From: JBBFMJ01 sp037441225
GTDB lineage: Bacteria > Acidobacteriota > Thermoanaerobaculia > UBA2201
Reading direction: 5' to 3'
DNA: 43,788 nt
Assembly (NCBI GenBank): GCA_037441225.1
Contig: JBBISU010000021.1
Location: forward strand, 1-43,788
Shown here piece after piece: positions 17,682-27,111 of this stretch. Every line of letters begins with the position of its first letter. The first letter of the stretch is position 1. The position numbers were made by a program, and so were the translations under genes. A model generated the notes under the pieces. It was not told the origin of the DNA. It saw nothing but the letters and a program-made list of their open reading frames with translations, and searched no databases.

Positions 17682-19265
17682 GTGTCGGAAAAGATTGGAA
17701 AGTATGAGATAGAAGAAAAAATTGGAATTGGGGGCTTTGGAGTTGTTTACAAAGGAAGAGACCCTTATATTAAAAGACCAGTTGCAATAAAAACCTGCCA
17801 AGTGGAAGAAGAAGAAATTAGAAAAAGGTTTTTTAGAGAAGCAGAGTTAGCAGGAAATTTAAGGCATCCAAATATAACGACAATTTATGATTTTGGAATC
17901 CAGGACAATATTCCTTATATTGTTTTGGAATTTTTAACAGGAGAGGATTTAGATAAAAAAATAAAGAGAGGTGAACTTTTCTCATTGGAAGAAAAATTAA
18001 GGATATTGATAGAAGTTTGCAAAGGGCTTCATTATGCCCATGAAAATAATATAATTCACAGGGATATAAAGCCAGCAAATATTAGAATTCAAGAGGATGG
18101 CTCAGTTAAAATTATGGACTTTGGGATTGCAAAATCAACCCACATTGAAAGCCATTTAACACAGACAGGTATGACTTTGGGTACTGCTGCTTACCTTGCA
18201 CCAGAACAGATTAAAGGGGAACCTTTGGATAGAAGAACAGATATTTTCTCTTTTGGCGTTTTAATGTATGAATTTTTTACTTATAAAAAGCCCTTTCAAG
18301 GGGAAATAATAACAAATATTATTTACAATATTTTAAATTTAGACCCACCAAAAATAACATCTCAATTGATTGATTTTCCACCAGAACTTGAAAGAATTGT
18401 TTTTAAATGTCTCGAGAAGGATAGAAATAAAAGGTATTATAATATTCAAAAAGTTCAATATGATTTGGAAGCAATTTATCAAAAATTAACAAAAGATGAA
18501 AAACATACTGGAGAATACTTTGTACGACCTACAACTCCTGTAACAAAAGTAAGAGAAGAAGAAAAAACTGCAAAAACACCTACCTTAGGCATTAAATTAA
18601 AGAAAAAAAGAAATTATTTATATATCTTACCAATATTTTTTGTAATAATTATAATTTCATTTATATTTTTAAACCAAAAACCTGAAAAGAAAAAGGAAGT
18701 AACAAGTATAAAAAAGGTATCAGTTATAAATCCTTTAAAAATAACATTTAAAAGTGAAAACATTCAAATTCCTGATTACATCCCTCCTTTGATTGAAGAA
18801 GAAAAGAAACAAGAAGAAAAGCCAGTTATGTTGAAGACATATCCTGTTTCCTTTTTTGCAAATTTAGGTCCTTGTGATATATATGTCAACAATAAATATA
18901 TTGGAACATTTCCTCCAGAAGTAAGGACAGAGCTGCCTGTCGGGAACTATGAAATTATTTTTAAAACAACCTTTTCCCAAGAAAAAAAGTTTATAACTGT
19001 GGAAGAAAAAGGGCTAAACCGTTTTGGACATCAATTGCCTCAAATGGGAAAGCTTTCTGTTTTAACAAATATTGGAACTCCTTATGGATCTGTCTATGTG
19101 GATGGAAAATATGTGGGAGATACACCACAACCATCAATAATTTTGCCCGTTGGAATCCACAAGGTTGAAGTCAAAAGGCCTGGCTATATTACAAAGGAGA
19201 GAGAAATAGAAATAAAAGAAGGAGAAAAAGCCTCATGGACAATAACTCTTATTCCAGAAAATTAA
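17682..19265 (+). CDS. Transmembrane Ser/Thr protein kinase with PEGA domains
   Basis: PknB-like kinase of 527 residues. The kinase domain covers about 7-270: GIGGFGVVYKG, Lys37 in VAIK, HRDIKPAN (126-133), DFG (146-148) and APE (173-175). A juxtamembrane linker and one membrane helix (about 312-330) follow. The extracytoplasmic C-terminus has two PEGA-like beta domains (about 385-445 and 450-527); the second reads GSVYVDGKYVGDTP and VEVKRPGYI. PEGA domains commonly bind surface polymers or proteins. The start GTG is leaderless. The 3' end overlaps an exported TPR gene by 31 nt, and the pair likely works together. Confidence 0.93.
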   Translation: MSEKIGKYEIEEKIGIGGFGVVYKGRDPYIKRPVAIKTCQVEEEEIRKRFFREAELAGNLRHPNITTIYDFGIQDNIPYIVLEFLTGEDLDKKIKRGELFSLEEKLRILIEVCKGLHYAHENNIIHRDIKPANIRIQEDGSVKIMDFGIAKSTHIESHLTQTGMTLGTAAYLAPEQIKGEPLDRRTDIFSFGVLMYEFFTYKKPFQGEIITNIIYNILNLDPPKITSQLIDFPPELERIVFKCLEKDRNKRYYNIQKVQYDLEAIYQKLTKDEKHTGEYFVRPTTPVTKVREEEKTAKTPTLGIKLKKKRNYLYILPIFFVIIIISFIFLNQKPEKKKEVTSIKKVSVINPLKITFKSENIQIPDYIPPLIEEEKKQEEKPVMLKTYPVSFFANLGPCDIYVNNKYIGTFPPEVRTELPVGNYEIIFKTTFSQEKKFITVEEKGLNRFGHQLPQMGKLSVLTNIGTPYGSVYVDGKYVGDTPQPSIILPVGIHKVEVKRPGYITKEREIEIKEGEKASWTITLIPEN

Positions 19266-20791
19266 TTTTTTTAATTTTAATTTTGCCTCTAATTTGTCTT
19301 TCAGGAAAATGGGAAGAAGCAAAAAAAGCATATTCTATTGGTGAATTTGATAAGGCATTTAATCTTTATATTGAGATTGCTACTTCCTCAGAAAGCTTTC
19401 AAGAAAAGGCACAGGGCTTCCTTTATGCTGCTTGGTGCAAATATACTATGGGGGAAAAAGAAGAAATGAAGGTTTATATGAGGAAAGCAATAGATGAATG
19501 GGCTGAACTACCACTGGAAGAAGAGCTTTTCAATGAAGAATTTTCTGATTATTTCAAAACAATAAAAGGCGAAAAAATTCCCCAGATTTTTCCTGAAGAA
19601 AAAGATCAAATTTTAAACAAGATTGATGAATTAAATTTATTATTTCAAAATAGAAGATTTAAAGAATGTATAAATACGGGAAAACAAATTTCTTCAACTT
19701 TAAAATATAAACAAATACTTAAAATTTTAAGCGATTGCTATTTGTCACAAAACCAAATTGATGATGCTCTTGAAACATATAAAATTGCAGTAAAAGCACC
19801 TTTGTTTGTAAAAGAAGAAAAAATTTTAACCCCAGAGGCACAGATAAAAAAAGCAAGGTCTCTTTACAGGAGAGGAGAAAAAAAACAAGCATTGCAAATT
19901 TTAAATTCTCTTATATACTCATTTAATCCGCCAGCAGAAGTTTTTGCCCTATCTGGTTTAATATTTTTAGAAGATAATTTATATTTTGAAGCAGAAAAGG
20001 TTTTAAGTCAGGGGCTTTTGCTCAATAGCGGGAATTCTACTTATTATAATCTGTATGGCTTTGCTCTTTATGTGCAAGGAAAATATACAGAAGCAATAAA
20101 ATTATTTCAACAGGCAATATCAATTGATAAATTCAATGCCCCTGCAATGGCAAACCTTGCTTTGTGTTATCTTCAATTTAAAGAATTTTCAGCAGCAGAG
20201 ACATATTTTTCCCAAGCAATTTTGCTGGAGCCAACAAATAGTTTTTATTTAAAAGAGTTTGGGAAAGCCCTTTTACTTTCTGGAAAATATAAAGAATCAA
20301 TCGTCAAATTTTCTGAAAGCATAAAATATGAAAAAGATCCAACTTTGGTTTATTATTTAAGAGGGCTTGCATATCTTTTTGATAAAGATTATGAAAATGC
20401 TTTTAAAGATTTGAATAATTATCTTTTAAAGAAAAGTGATGATATTAAGGCAATTGAATTTTATGGGGTTCTTTTAAAGGAGCAAAATCAATGTCCAAAA
20501 GCAATTGAATATTTAAAAAAGTCCAATTCTGAATATGCAAAAAGAGCCCTTGCCCAGTGTTATTTGAAAGAAAACAAACCAGAAGAAGCATTAAATTTGC
20601 TCCTCGAGCTTAAAGAAGATGTTCCAATTTTAAATGATTTAGCATATTGTTATTTAATGCTTGGAGAATTTAAAAAAGCTTATGAAACAGTGAGCAAAAT
20701 CCCTCAAAATAGAAGGGCAGGCAAAATCCTTGAAAATATAGAAACAGTTGAAAAAATTTTTAATGCTCGTTTTGCCTTTGGCTTGGAATAG
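19235..20791 (+). CDS. Exported TPR-repeat protein
   Basis: A 518-residue protein with a signal peptide (about 9-23, KLIFLILILPLICLSG) and mostly tetratricopeptide repeats. Clear TPR units include YNLYGFALYVQGKYTEAIKLF, ANLALCYLQFKEFSAAETYF and LRGLAYLFDKDYENAFKDL. The first ~120 residues, with a predicted PEGA-kinase neighbour, resemble modules in acidobacterial TPR proteins. The ATG lies inside the kinase gene (31-nt overlap) with AAGGAG about 10 nt upstream. It probably acts as a periplasmic partner or substrate of the kinase pathway; this is inference. The 3' end overlaps the convergent glycosyltransferase gene by 32 nt. Confidence 0.85.
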   Translation: MDNNSYSRKLIFLILILPLICLSGKWEEAKKAYSIGEFDKAFNLYIEIATSSESFQEKAQGFLYAAWCKYTMGEKEEMKVYMRKAIDEWAELPLEEELFNEEFSDYFKTIKGEKIPQIFPEEKDQILNKIDELNLLFQNRRFKECINTGKQISSTLKYKQILKILSDCYLSQNQIDDALETYKIAVKAPLFVKEEKILTPEAQIKKARSLYRRGEKKQALQILNSLIYSFNPPAEVFALSGLIFLEDNLYFEAEKVLSQGLLLNSGNSTYYNLYGFALYVQGKYTEAIKLFQQAISIDKFNAPAMANLALCYLQFKEFSAAETYFSQAILLEPTNSFYLKEFGKALLLSGKYKESIVKFSESIKYEKDPTLVYYLRGLAYLFDKDYENAFKDLNNYLLKKSDDIKAIEFYGVLLKEQNQCPKAIEYLKKSNSEYAKRALAQCYLKENKPEEALNLLLELKEDVPILNDLAYCYLMLGEFKKAYETVSKIPQNRRAGKILENIETVEKIFNARFAFGLE

Positions 20792-22295
20792 ATATTATTA
20801 AAAAGTCCTCACCTAATCTTTCCTGTTTAAAATTTATTTCACATAATTTTTTTAATTCTTTTGGTAGTTTATCAAAATTTTTTCCCTTTATTAAAATAAA
20901 TTTCCCTTCCTTTAATTTTTCTTCCAATTCTTCATTTTTGTGAAGTTCTATGAACTTTTTCTTTGAATAATACAAAAAAGATGGTTTTATATCCCAAAAA
21001 GAATAACCAAATTTATCATTTTTTGATAAGCATTTATATTTCAAAGAAGTTTCTTTTAAAGAAATGTTATAAGTTAAAGGATAAAAAATGACAGATAAAA
21101 ATATGCAAAAAATTAAAGAAAAAATTGAAAATAGATAGGGGAAATAATTATTTTTGAAAAAAAATAAAAGGAAAGTTAAGGAAATCCAAAGGAATAGAAA
21201 TTCAATATTTTTTATATAAGGAAATATTTCAGTATATTTGACACTATTTTTATAAATAAAAAAACCAAAAACTATAAATAATATTGAAATTGTACTTATT
21301 GTAACTTTTATTTTAATTTTTTTAGAAAGCAAGAATTTTGAAATGTATAAAGATAAAGGAAAAGATAAAGGTAAAAGGTAAATTGAAATTTTCCCAGAAA
21401 TTAAAGAAAAAATAATAAAAGGAATTAAAAACCATAAAAAAAAGAAACTTTCACCTTTAAATTTTTCTTTTTTAAAAAGAGGAAAGGGTAAAAAAAATGT
21501 ATAAGGGAAGAAAGACAGAGGAAGCATATATATGTAATAATAAATTGGCCTTTTATGGGCAAAAGAAGAATGCATTCTACCTAATGTTTGTCTTTGAAAT
21601 ATCTCTTTAAAAGGTTCCAAGCCCAATTTATTGTATAAAAGAAAAAGCCAGAAAAGGACTGGAAGGAAAGAAAAAAATAAATTTAAGGGATGAAAAAGAA
21701 ATTTGAAAACCTTTTTTTCTTTTTCAATAATTCCATAAAATAATGGAACTGCCCAAAACCAAATAAAAGAGACAGGTCCTTTTGTTAAAAGGGCAAAAGC
21801 AAAAGACAAACCATATAACAATTCTAAATTTTTTTTATCTTTCAATATCTTTAAAAACAAAAGATAATATGAAAAAATAACAAAAAATGTTAATACTATA
21901 TCCATTCTAACTGCTTTTGATAAAAAATGAAATTGAATTGAAGAAAATAAAACTAAAATTGAAAGAAAAATTTCATTTTTTTTTATTTCAAATAATTTTA
22001 AAATTTTAAAGAAAATTATTAGGGTTAAAACTGAAAAAAATTGAGATGGAAATATGTATGAAAATTTATTTTCACCAAAGATTTTTTGAGAAAAAATTAA
22101 AATATAAAAATATAAAGGACCTTTGTCTAAATATAATTCATAATTATATATTGGATATAAGAAATTTTTTGCCTCCAGCATTTCCCTTGAAATTTCAACA
22201 TATTTTAATTCATCAGGCTCTGTAAACTCCCTTGAATAACTGTAAATAAATATTGAGAAAATAATTAAAAGAAATATTAAATATTTTAAATTCAA
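20760..22295 (-). CDS. ArnT-like/GT83-type integral membrane glycosyltransferase
   Basis: About 511 residues with roughly 11-12 hydrophobic helices. The first periplasmic loop has the family pattern FTEPDELKYVEISREMLE and LYLDKGPLYFY, containing the acidic residues typical of lipid-phosphate-sugar-dependent transferases (ArnT, PMT). It likely transfers a sugar from polyprenyl phosphate to an envelope acceptor. An in-frame ATG at 22388 would lie 86 nt inside secF; I prefer the TTG at 22295, 7 nt after the secF stop and followed at once by the first membrane helix, though the ribosome site is weak. Last gene of the lolA-secDF operon; convergent overlap with the TPR gene. Confidence 0.82.
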   Translation of the reverse strand: MNLKYLIFLLIIFSIFIYSYSREFTEPDELKYVEISREMLEAKNFLYPIYNYELYLDKGPLYFYILIFSQKIFGENKFSYIFPSQFFSVLTLIIFFKILKLFEIKKNEIFLSILVLFSSIQFHFLSKAVRMDIVLTFFVIFSYYLLFLKILKDKKNLELLYGLSFAFALLTKGPVSFIWFWAVPLFYGIIEKEKKVFKFLFHPLNLFFSFLPVLFWLFLLYNKLGLEPFKEIFQRQTLGRMHSSFAHKRPIYYYIYMLPLSFFPYTFFLPFPLFKKEKFKGESFFFLWFLIPFIIFSLISGKISIYLLPLSFPLSLYISKFLLSKKIKIKVTISTISILFIVFGFFIYKNSVKYTEIFPYIKNIEFLFLWISLTFLLFFFKNNYFPYLFSIFSLIFCIFLSVIFYPLTYNISLKETSLKYKCLSKNDKFGYSFWDIKPSFLYYSKKKFIELHKNEELEEKLKEGKFILIKGKNFDKLPKELKKLCEINFKQERLGEDFLIISIPSQRQNEH

Positions 22296-22302
22296 TACTA
22301 TA

Positions 22303-23436
22303 TTATCTTCTTTTTCTTTCAAATTTATTTTTTGTAAATGCCCAGGCAAGAGGAGAAGCAATTGCAATGGAGGAATAAGTTCCGACAATAATTCCTATAA
22401 ATAAAACAAAAGCAAAGTTATGGATGACTGAACCACCAAGGAAAAAGAGACAAACAACTACAATAAAGGTTGTTCCAGAAGTGATAATTGTCCTGGATAA
22501 AGTTTCATTTATAGAATTATTAATTATTTCTTCAAGGGTTGTTCCTTTTCTCAATCTAATATTTTCTCTTATTCTGTCAAAGACAATTACTGTATCATTT
22601 ATTGAATAACCTACAAGAGTAAGTAGTGCAGCAATAACTGTCAAATCAATGGATCTGTTAAAAAAGACCAAAAAAGAAAGAGCAATTAAAACATCATGGA
22701 ATAAAGCAATTACCGCACCTGCCCCATAAGCAAAATGCCTGAATCTAAACCAGATATATAAAAGCATCCCCAAAAGAGAAAATATAACTGCAAAAGCTGC
22801 CTTTTTTTGCAAGTCCTTTCCAATTTTTGGTCCAACACTTTCAGCATTTAAAATTGAAAAAGGACCTAAGAATGCTTTTTCTTTTATATATGAATAGAAT
22901 TCTGGTTTCATTCCTTTTAAATTTTTTAATTCTTCTATTGAACTTATAATGCCCTTCTCTTTTTTATAATCCGCAAAACTTTGTGAAAGGATTGAAATTT
23001 CTTCTTCTTTCCCAGAAAAATTTTCTTGCAAAAATAACTCAAAAGTTGATTTTCCTGCAAGATTTAAATCAAAACCCTCACCTTTGCTTAAATTTTGAGT
23101 TAGAATTTTTTGCAAAACAGTAATTGTTTCACCTTCTTTCCCTGGTATATTTAAAACCTTCATTAAATATTCATTAAGTCCTGGTTCATCATATTCTTGA
23201 ATTGTTGAATCTTTAAAACCATTATCTGCCAAAATTTTTCTTAAATTAGAAAGATTTGGTTTTTCCTGAAATTTTAATGTAAGCTGAGTTCCACCTGCAA
23301 AATCAATTCCAATATTGAAACCACCTCTTAAAAAATAAGCAAAAAATCCCATAATTATTAAAATTAAAGAAATTAAAATAAAGTAATATTTTAGATTCAT
23401 AAAAGGAATTTTTGGATTTTTAAATATTCTAATCAT
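22303..23436 (-). CDS. secF: Protein translocase subunit SecF
   Basis: With SecD it forms the proton-driven SecDF chaperone that pulls proteins out of the Sec channel. Family signatures include NIGIDFAGGTQL near the N-terminus, the P1 periplasmic domain, and the membrane core with WFRFRH, ALFHDV, AALLTLVGYSINDTVIVFDRIREN. At 377 residues it is longer than typical SecF (about 300). The extra stretch, about residues 120-190 before LGPFSILNAESVGPKIG, reads like a small helical insert (SSIEELKNLKGMKPEF). I recall similar inserts in acidobacterial SecF. GGAGG precedes the ATG; secD ends 9 nt upstream. Confidence 0.96.
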   Translation of the reverse strand: MIRIFKNPKIPFMNLKYYFILISLILIIMGFFAYFLRGGFNIGIDFAGGTQLTLKFQEKPNLSNLRKILADNGFKDSTIQEYDEPGLNEYLMKVLNIPGKEGETITVLQKILTQNLSKGEGFDLNLAGKSTFELFLQENFSGKEEEISILSQSFADYKKEKGIISSIEELKNLKGMKPEFYSYIKEKAFLGPFSILNAESVGPKIGKDLQKKAAFAVIFSLLGMLLYIWFRFRHFAYGAGAVIALFHDVLIALSFLVFFNRSIDLTVIAALLTLVGYSINDTVIVFDRIRENIRLRKGTTLEEIINNSINETLSRTIITSGTTFIVVVCLFFLGGSVIHNFAFVLFIGIIVGTYSSIAIASPLAWAFTKNKFERKRR

Positions 23437-23445
23437 ATTTCCTCC

Positions 23446-24996
23446 CTATATGCTTAAGCTTTTAACTCTTTCTTTGTATTTATAAAAGAAGTCAAAGATT
23501 GTTCTTGATACAAAAACAGCAGTAAACATTGAAACCAAAAGCCCAACAATTAAAGTTATTGCAAAACCCTTAATTGGTCCCGTTCCAAACTGGAAAAGAA
23601 AAAGCCCTGCAATAATTGTTGTAAGGTTTGAATCAATAATTGTTGCAAGTGCCCTTGAAAAACCAAGAGAAATTGCTGCTTTAATTGACTTTCCTGCTAA
23701 AAGTTCTTCCCTTATCCTTTCAAAGATTAATACATTTGCATCAACAGCCATACCAACTGTTAAAATAATACCTGCAATTCCAGGAAGGGTTAGCACTGCT
23801 TTTAAATATGATATTATTCCAAATAAAATTATTATATTTAAAATTAATGCAACAATTGCGTTTAATCCTGAGAGACGATAATAAAAAAGCATAAAAAGCA
23901 TAATCAAAAGCAAGCCAAGAATACCTGATTTTATGCCTCTTTCAATAGAGTCCCTCCCCAAAGAAGGACCAACTGTCCTTTCTTCCAGATATATTACAGA
24001 AGCAGGAAGTGATCCAGACCTTAAAACAAGTGCTAAGTCCTCTGCTTCTTCAATTGTGAAATTTCCTTCAATTTCAGCATCTGGCGTTGTAATTTTGTCT
24101 TTTATAACTGGTGCTGACATAATTTGATTATCTAAAACAATTGCAAGCCTTCTTCCAACATTGTCACCTGTTACCTTAGCAAATTTTTTGCTTCCAGTGG
24201 CATTTAAGGAAAATTGAACATTTGGCTTTCCATATCTATCAACACCTCTTTTTGCATTTTTTAAATCCCTTCCAGAAATTGATGCCTTTTTTTCAACAGA
24301 ATAGTAATATCTCCTTCCTCCTTCCCCCCTTTCTTTTGCTGGAAGGATTTCAAGGTTGTTTGGAAGGTTTCCTCCATAAGCCTGTACTAATGCTTCCTTA
24401 TCTTCTGTTGGTCCCTTGTCCACCAGTTTTAATTCCAAAACAGCCGTTGCTTTTATAATTTCCTTTACCCTTTCAGGATCATCAACACCTGGAAGTTGAA
24501 CTACAATTCTATTCGTTGTGCCCTGTCTTAAAATTGTTGGTTCTGCAAGGCCTAAGGCATCAACCCTGTTCCTTACTGTTTCAAGTGCCTGCCTCACTGC
24601 TAATTCTTCCCTATCTCTTTGAGTTGCAGCTCTCATTTTTATAGTTAACCTATCTCCTGTTTGGCTTATGTCCCATCCTGGAAGATTTTCTTTTGCAAGA
24701 TCCAAAGCATCTTTTACCCTTTCTTGAGGAACTCTTATTGAAGATGTCTTTTCATCTATAAATTCTTTTTCTTCAATTGCAATTCCTTCTTTTTTTAATT
24801 TTTCTTGCAAGAAATCAAAGGCATCGTTTCTGTCAGCAACAAGAGCATCTTGTGTCTGGACTTCCAAAACAAGATGGCTCCCACCTTTTAGGTCCAAACC
24901 TAATTTTATCTTTTTCTCTGGTGGGTAAAGAAAAAATATAGTTACAACTAAAACAATAAAAATTAAAATAAATCTCCATAAAATATCTTTTTTCAT
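23446..24996 (-). CDS. secD: Protein translocase subunit SecD
   Basis: Partner of SecF, 516 residues. An N-terminal helix (about 7-24) is followed by LGLDLKGGSHLVLEV, the P1 domain with VRNRVDALGLAEPTI and RIVVQLPGVDDPERV, and the GLNAIVALILNI...GIAGIILTVGMAVDANVLIFERIREE membrane core. The essential Asp and Arg in the DANVLIFERIRE segment are present. Second-last in the yajC-secD-secF series; GGGGG lies 4 nt before the ATG. Length and domain order are normal. Confidence 0.97.
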   Translation of the reverse strand: MKKDILWRFILIFIVLVVTIFFLYPPEKKIKLGLDLKGGSHLVLEVQTQDALVADRNDAFDFLQEKLKKEGIAIEEKEFIDEKTSSIRVPQERVKDALDLAKENLPGWDISQTGDRLTIKMRAATQRDREELAVRQALETVRNRVDALGLAEPTILRQGTTNRIVVQLPGVDDPERVKEIIKATAVLELKLVDKGPTEDKEALVQAYGGNLPNNLEILPAKERGEGGRRYYYSVEKKASISGRDLKNAKRGVDRYGKPNVQFSLNATGSKKFAKVTGDNVGRRLAIVLDNQIMSAPVIKDKITTPDAEIEGNFTIEEAEDLALVLRSGSLPASVIYLEERTVGPSLGRDSIERGIKSGILGLLLIMLFMLFYYRLSGLNAIVALILNIIILFGIISYLKAVLTLPGIAGIILTVGMAVDANVLIFERIREELLAGKSIKAAISLGFSRALATIIDSNLTTIIAGLFLFQFGTGPIKGFAITLIVGLLVSMFTAVFVSRTIFDFFYKYKERVKSLSI

Positions 24997-25005
24997 ATAA
25001 CCCCC

Positions 25006-25293
25006 TTATATTTCTTCTTTTTCTACCCCAGGCTGGAGACCTGATATGGCAGAGCGAGCAATTCTAATTTTTGTATTTTCTGAAATTTTTAAAACTACTG
25101 TATCATCTTCTAAGGCAATTATTGTTCCATAAATTCCACCTGTTGTGATTATCTTGTCACCTTTTTTTAGATTTCTTAAAAATTCCCTTAGTTCTTTTTG
25201 CTTTTTTTGCATAGGCCTTATAAGCAAAAAGTAAAAAATTAAAAATACAATAATAATTGGTAAAAATCCTAATATAGGGTTATTCTGATTCAA
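25006..25293 (-). CDS. yajC: Preprotein translocase accessory protein YajC
   Basis: Small single-helix membrane protein (95 residues) that associates with SecDF. The helix spans about 5-24 and is followed by RPMQKKQKELREFLRNLKKGDKIITTGGIYGTI, the family core. The start is TTG, set by a strong AGGAGG 8 nt upstream; no ATG is available. It ends 9 nt before secD and lies in the canonical tgt-yajC-secD-secF order. Confidence 0.95.
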   Translation of the reverse strand: MNQNNPILGFLPIIIVFLIFYFLLIRPMQKKQKELREFLRNLKKGDKIITTGGIYGTIIALEDDTVVLKISENTKIRIARSAISGLQPGVEKEEI

Positions 25294-25317
25294 AATATTT
25301 ACCTCCTAATTAAAGAT

Positions 25318-26379
25318 TTAAATTAAATCTATATTTTGCCTTAAATTTGAAATAAAGTCAAGATAAAAATACAAATTATGCAAAGTAGCAAGAAAATATG
25401 CAACAATTTCCTTTTGATGGTACATTGTGCTGAGGAAACTTAAAGTGTAATTTTTACAGGTGGGACAGGAGCAATTATCATCAGGTGGTTTAAAAATCTC
25501 CTTATACTTGGAGGACTTGTAATTTATTACACCCTTTGATGTAAAGATTTGTCCATTTCTGGCATTTCTTGTAGGAATAACACAATCAAATAAATCAACT
25601 CCAAACTTTATTGCTTTTTCTATGTCCTCTAAGAATCCAAAACCCATAAGATATCTTGGCTTCTCTTCTGGTAAGTTTTCCGCAACTGCACCAACTATTT
25701 CAAATGTTTTTTCTTTTTCTTCGCCAAGTCCCAAGCCCCCTATTCCAAAGCCATCAAAATCTAAATCTTTAAGATTTCTTGCTGTTTTTTCTCTTAATTT
25801 TAAATCAGTACCACCTTGAATTATCCCAAAAAGAGAGAATTTTTCCCTATTCCATACTTTTAAAGAGTTTACAGCCCATTTTTCAGTAATAGAAACTGCT
25901 TTTTCTATTTCTCTTAAAGAAGAATTAGGATGTGGGCAATAATCTAAAACCATACCAATATCACAACCCATTTTTTCTTCAAAAAGTACAACATCTTCTG
26001 GTTTTAAATTAATTTTCTTCCCAGAACGGGGATCAATAAATAAAACACCTTTTTCTTCTATTTTTCTATGGCTTTTCAAAGAATAAATCTGATAACCGCC
26101 ACTATCAAATAATATTGGCAAATCAATTGAAAAATAATTGTGGACTCCACCACTTTTTTCAATTAATTCAACTCCTGGTTTAAAAATCAAGTGCAGTAGA
26201 TTCATTAAAATTATATTTGCATTTAAATTTTTTAAAAAATAAGATGGGATTGATTTAACTGTTCCATAAGTTGCAACAGGCATAAAAGCAGGTGTCTCAA
26301 TTTCTCCATTCTTTGTAGTTATTATTCCCTTCCTTGCCTTTGTTTTATTACTCTTTTTTAATATTTTAAACTTTACCAT
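25318..26379 (-). CDS. tgt: tRNA-guanine transglycosylase
   Basis: Exchanges guanine-34 for the queuosine precursor preQ1 in tRNAs with GUN anticodons. The 353-residue TIM-barrel enzyme shows DSGGYQIYS (general-acid Asp; Tyr replaces the usual Phe), IIQGGTD, GIGGLGLGE, FDCVIPTRNARNG (nucleophilic Asp and tRNA contacts), and the zinc site CSCPTC with the later His in TLHNLYFY. The ATG overlaps the lolA stop (TAATG). Slightly shorter than the typical 370 residues. queG for the same pathway lies at 12980, but no queCDEF or queA is seen here. Confidence 0.96.
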   Translation of the reverse strand: MVKFKILKKSNKTKARKGIITTKNGEIETPAFMPVATYGTVKSIPSYFLKNLNANIILMNLLHLIFKPGVELIEKSGGVHNYFSIDLPILFDSGGYQIYSLKSHRKIEEKGVLFIDPRSGKKINLKPEDVVLFEEKMGCDIGMVLDYCPHPNSSLREIEKAVSITEKWAVNSLKVWNREKFSLFGIIQGGTDLKLREKTARNLKDLDFDGFGIGGLGLGEEKEKTFEIVGAVAENLPEEKPRYLMGFGFLEDIEKAIKFGVDLFDCVIPTRNARNGQIFTSKGVINYKSSKYKEIFKPPDDNCSCPTCKNYTLSFLSTMYHQKEIVAYFLATLHNLYFYLDFISNLRQNIDLI

Positions 26380-27026
26380 TATTGAGGAGTTTTTGTATAA
26401 CTTTCAACAGAAAAATCTTTTGGAATTTTTAAGTCAAAAAAATCACCTTCTAATGGAATATCTATTTTTAAATCTTTAAACTCTATATAAGTAGTATCAT
26501 TATCCTTTTCAATAATTTCAATTGATTTTGGAAGAAAAGTGCTTTTGTCTATGATGAGAGACCAACTTTTCCAGTATTTCTTAAGTTTAAATGTCTGAGG
26601 GATTAAAACTAAAAGATCTTCCATTTCCCTTATCCTCAATTCAATAGTAAAATGGTTTTTGAGCTTTTTTAAAGGTTCCTGAGCAAATAAAATAGAAAAT
26701 ATTTTACCTCTCAATCTTGCTATTTTACCAACTTTTACTTTTTTAAGTGCTGGATAATAAATTTGAAATTTTTCTTTGTCTATGAAAATTATATAGTTTT
26801 CTGGCTTTATGTATTCCCATCTTATATAGTCAGGTTTTTTAATATATACCATACCTGACAACTCCTGAGGAATTTTAAAGAGTTTAGATGTTTTTTTTTG
26901 ATAAAAAGATGCTTGAAGTGTGTTTATATCATTTTGCACTTTTTGCATATTTTCAAGAAGGAATTCAATATTTTCCTCAGCAAATAAACAAAAATTAAAA
27001 AACAAAAAAAATAAGATAATTTTCAT
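26379..27026 (-). CDS. lolA: LolA-like outer-membrane lipoprotein carrier protein
   Basis: Periplasmic carrier of 215 residues. It has a signal peptide (about 1-16, FLFFNFCLFA), then the LolA fold pattern: MQKVQNDINTLQASFYQKKTSKLF, GMVYIKKPDYIRWEYIKPE and an unusually basic following strand segment. Family role: moving lipoproteins from LolCDE to the outer membrane, though LolA-like proteins also serve other lipid or sterol tasks. The ATG is 8 nt from a -10 box with no ribosome site. First gene of the operon that continues through tgt to the glycosyltransferase. Confidence 0.85.
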   Translation of the reverse strand: MKIILFFLFFNFCLFAEENIEFLLENMQKVQNDINTLQASFYQKKTSKLFKIPQELSGMVYIKKPDYIRWEYIKPENYIIFIDKEKFQIYYPALKKVKVGKIARLRGKIFSILFAQEPLKKLKNHFTIELRIREMEDLLVLIPQTFKLKKYWKSWSLIIDKSTFLPKSIEIIEKDNDTTYIEFKDLKIDIPLEGDFFDLKIPKDFSVESYTKTPQ

Positions 27027-27034
27027 AAAAAAAT

Positions 27035-27063
27035 ATTTTATAATAAAAATTGCCTCTTGACAA
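27035..27063 (-). promoter_or_regulatory. Promoter of the lolA-tgt-yajC-secDF operon (leaderless)
   Basis: On the minus strand, TTGTCA (27063-27058), a 17-bp spacer and TAAAAT (27040-27035) end 8 nt before the lolA ATG. Its -35 overlaps the -35 of the divergent promoter, because TTGACAA reads TTGTCAA on the other strand. Confidence 0.65.
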
Positions 27064-27085
27064 TAGATTAAACTTTTGGTTTAAT
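27057..27085 (+). promoter_or_regulatory. Divergent promoter of the FYDLN-folK unit
   Basis: TTGACA (27057-27062), a 17-bp spacer and TTTAAT (27080-27085; alternative TAATAA at 27082 with 19 bp). The -35 is shared with the lolA promoter on the other strand. Confidence 0.55.
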
Positions 27086-27111
27086 AAAAAACTTTATTTT
27101 ATGAGGTGTTT

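Noticed and set aside
22296..22388. Longer ATG start for the glycosyltransferase at 22388
   Set aside because: It would overlap secF by 86 nt and add a leader of low quality before the first membrane helix; the TTG at 22295 follows the secF stop directly.
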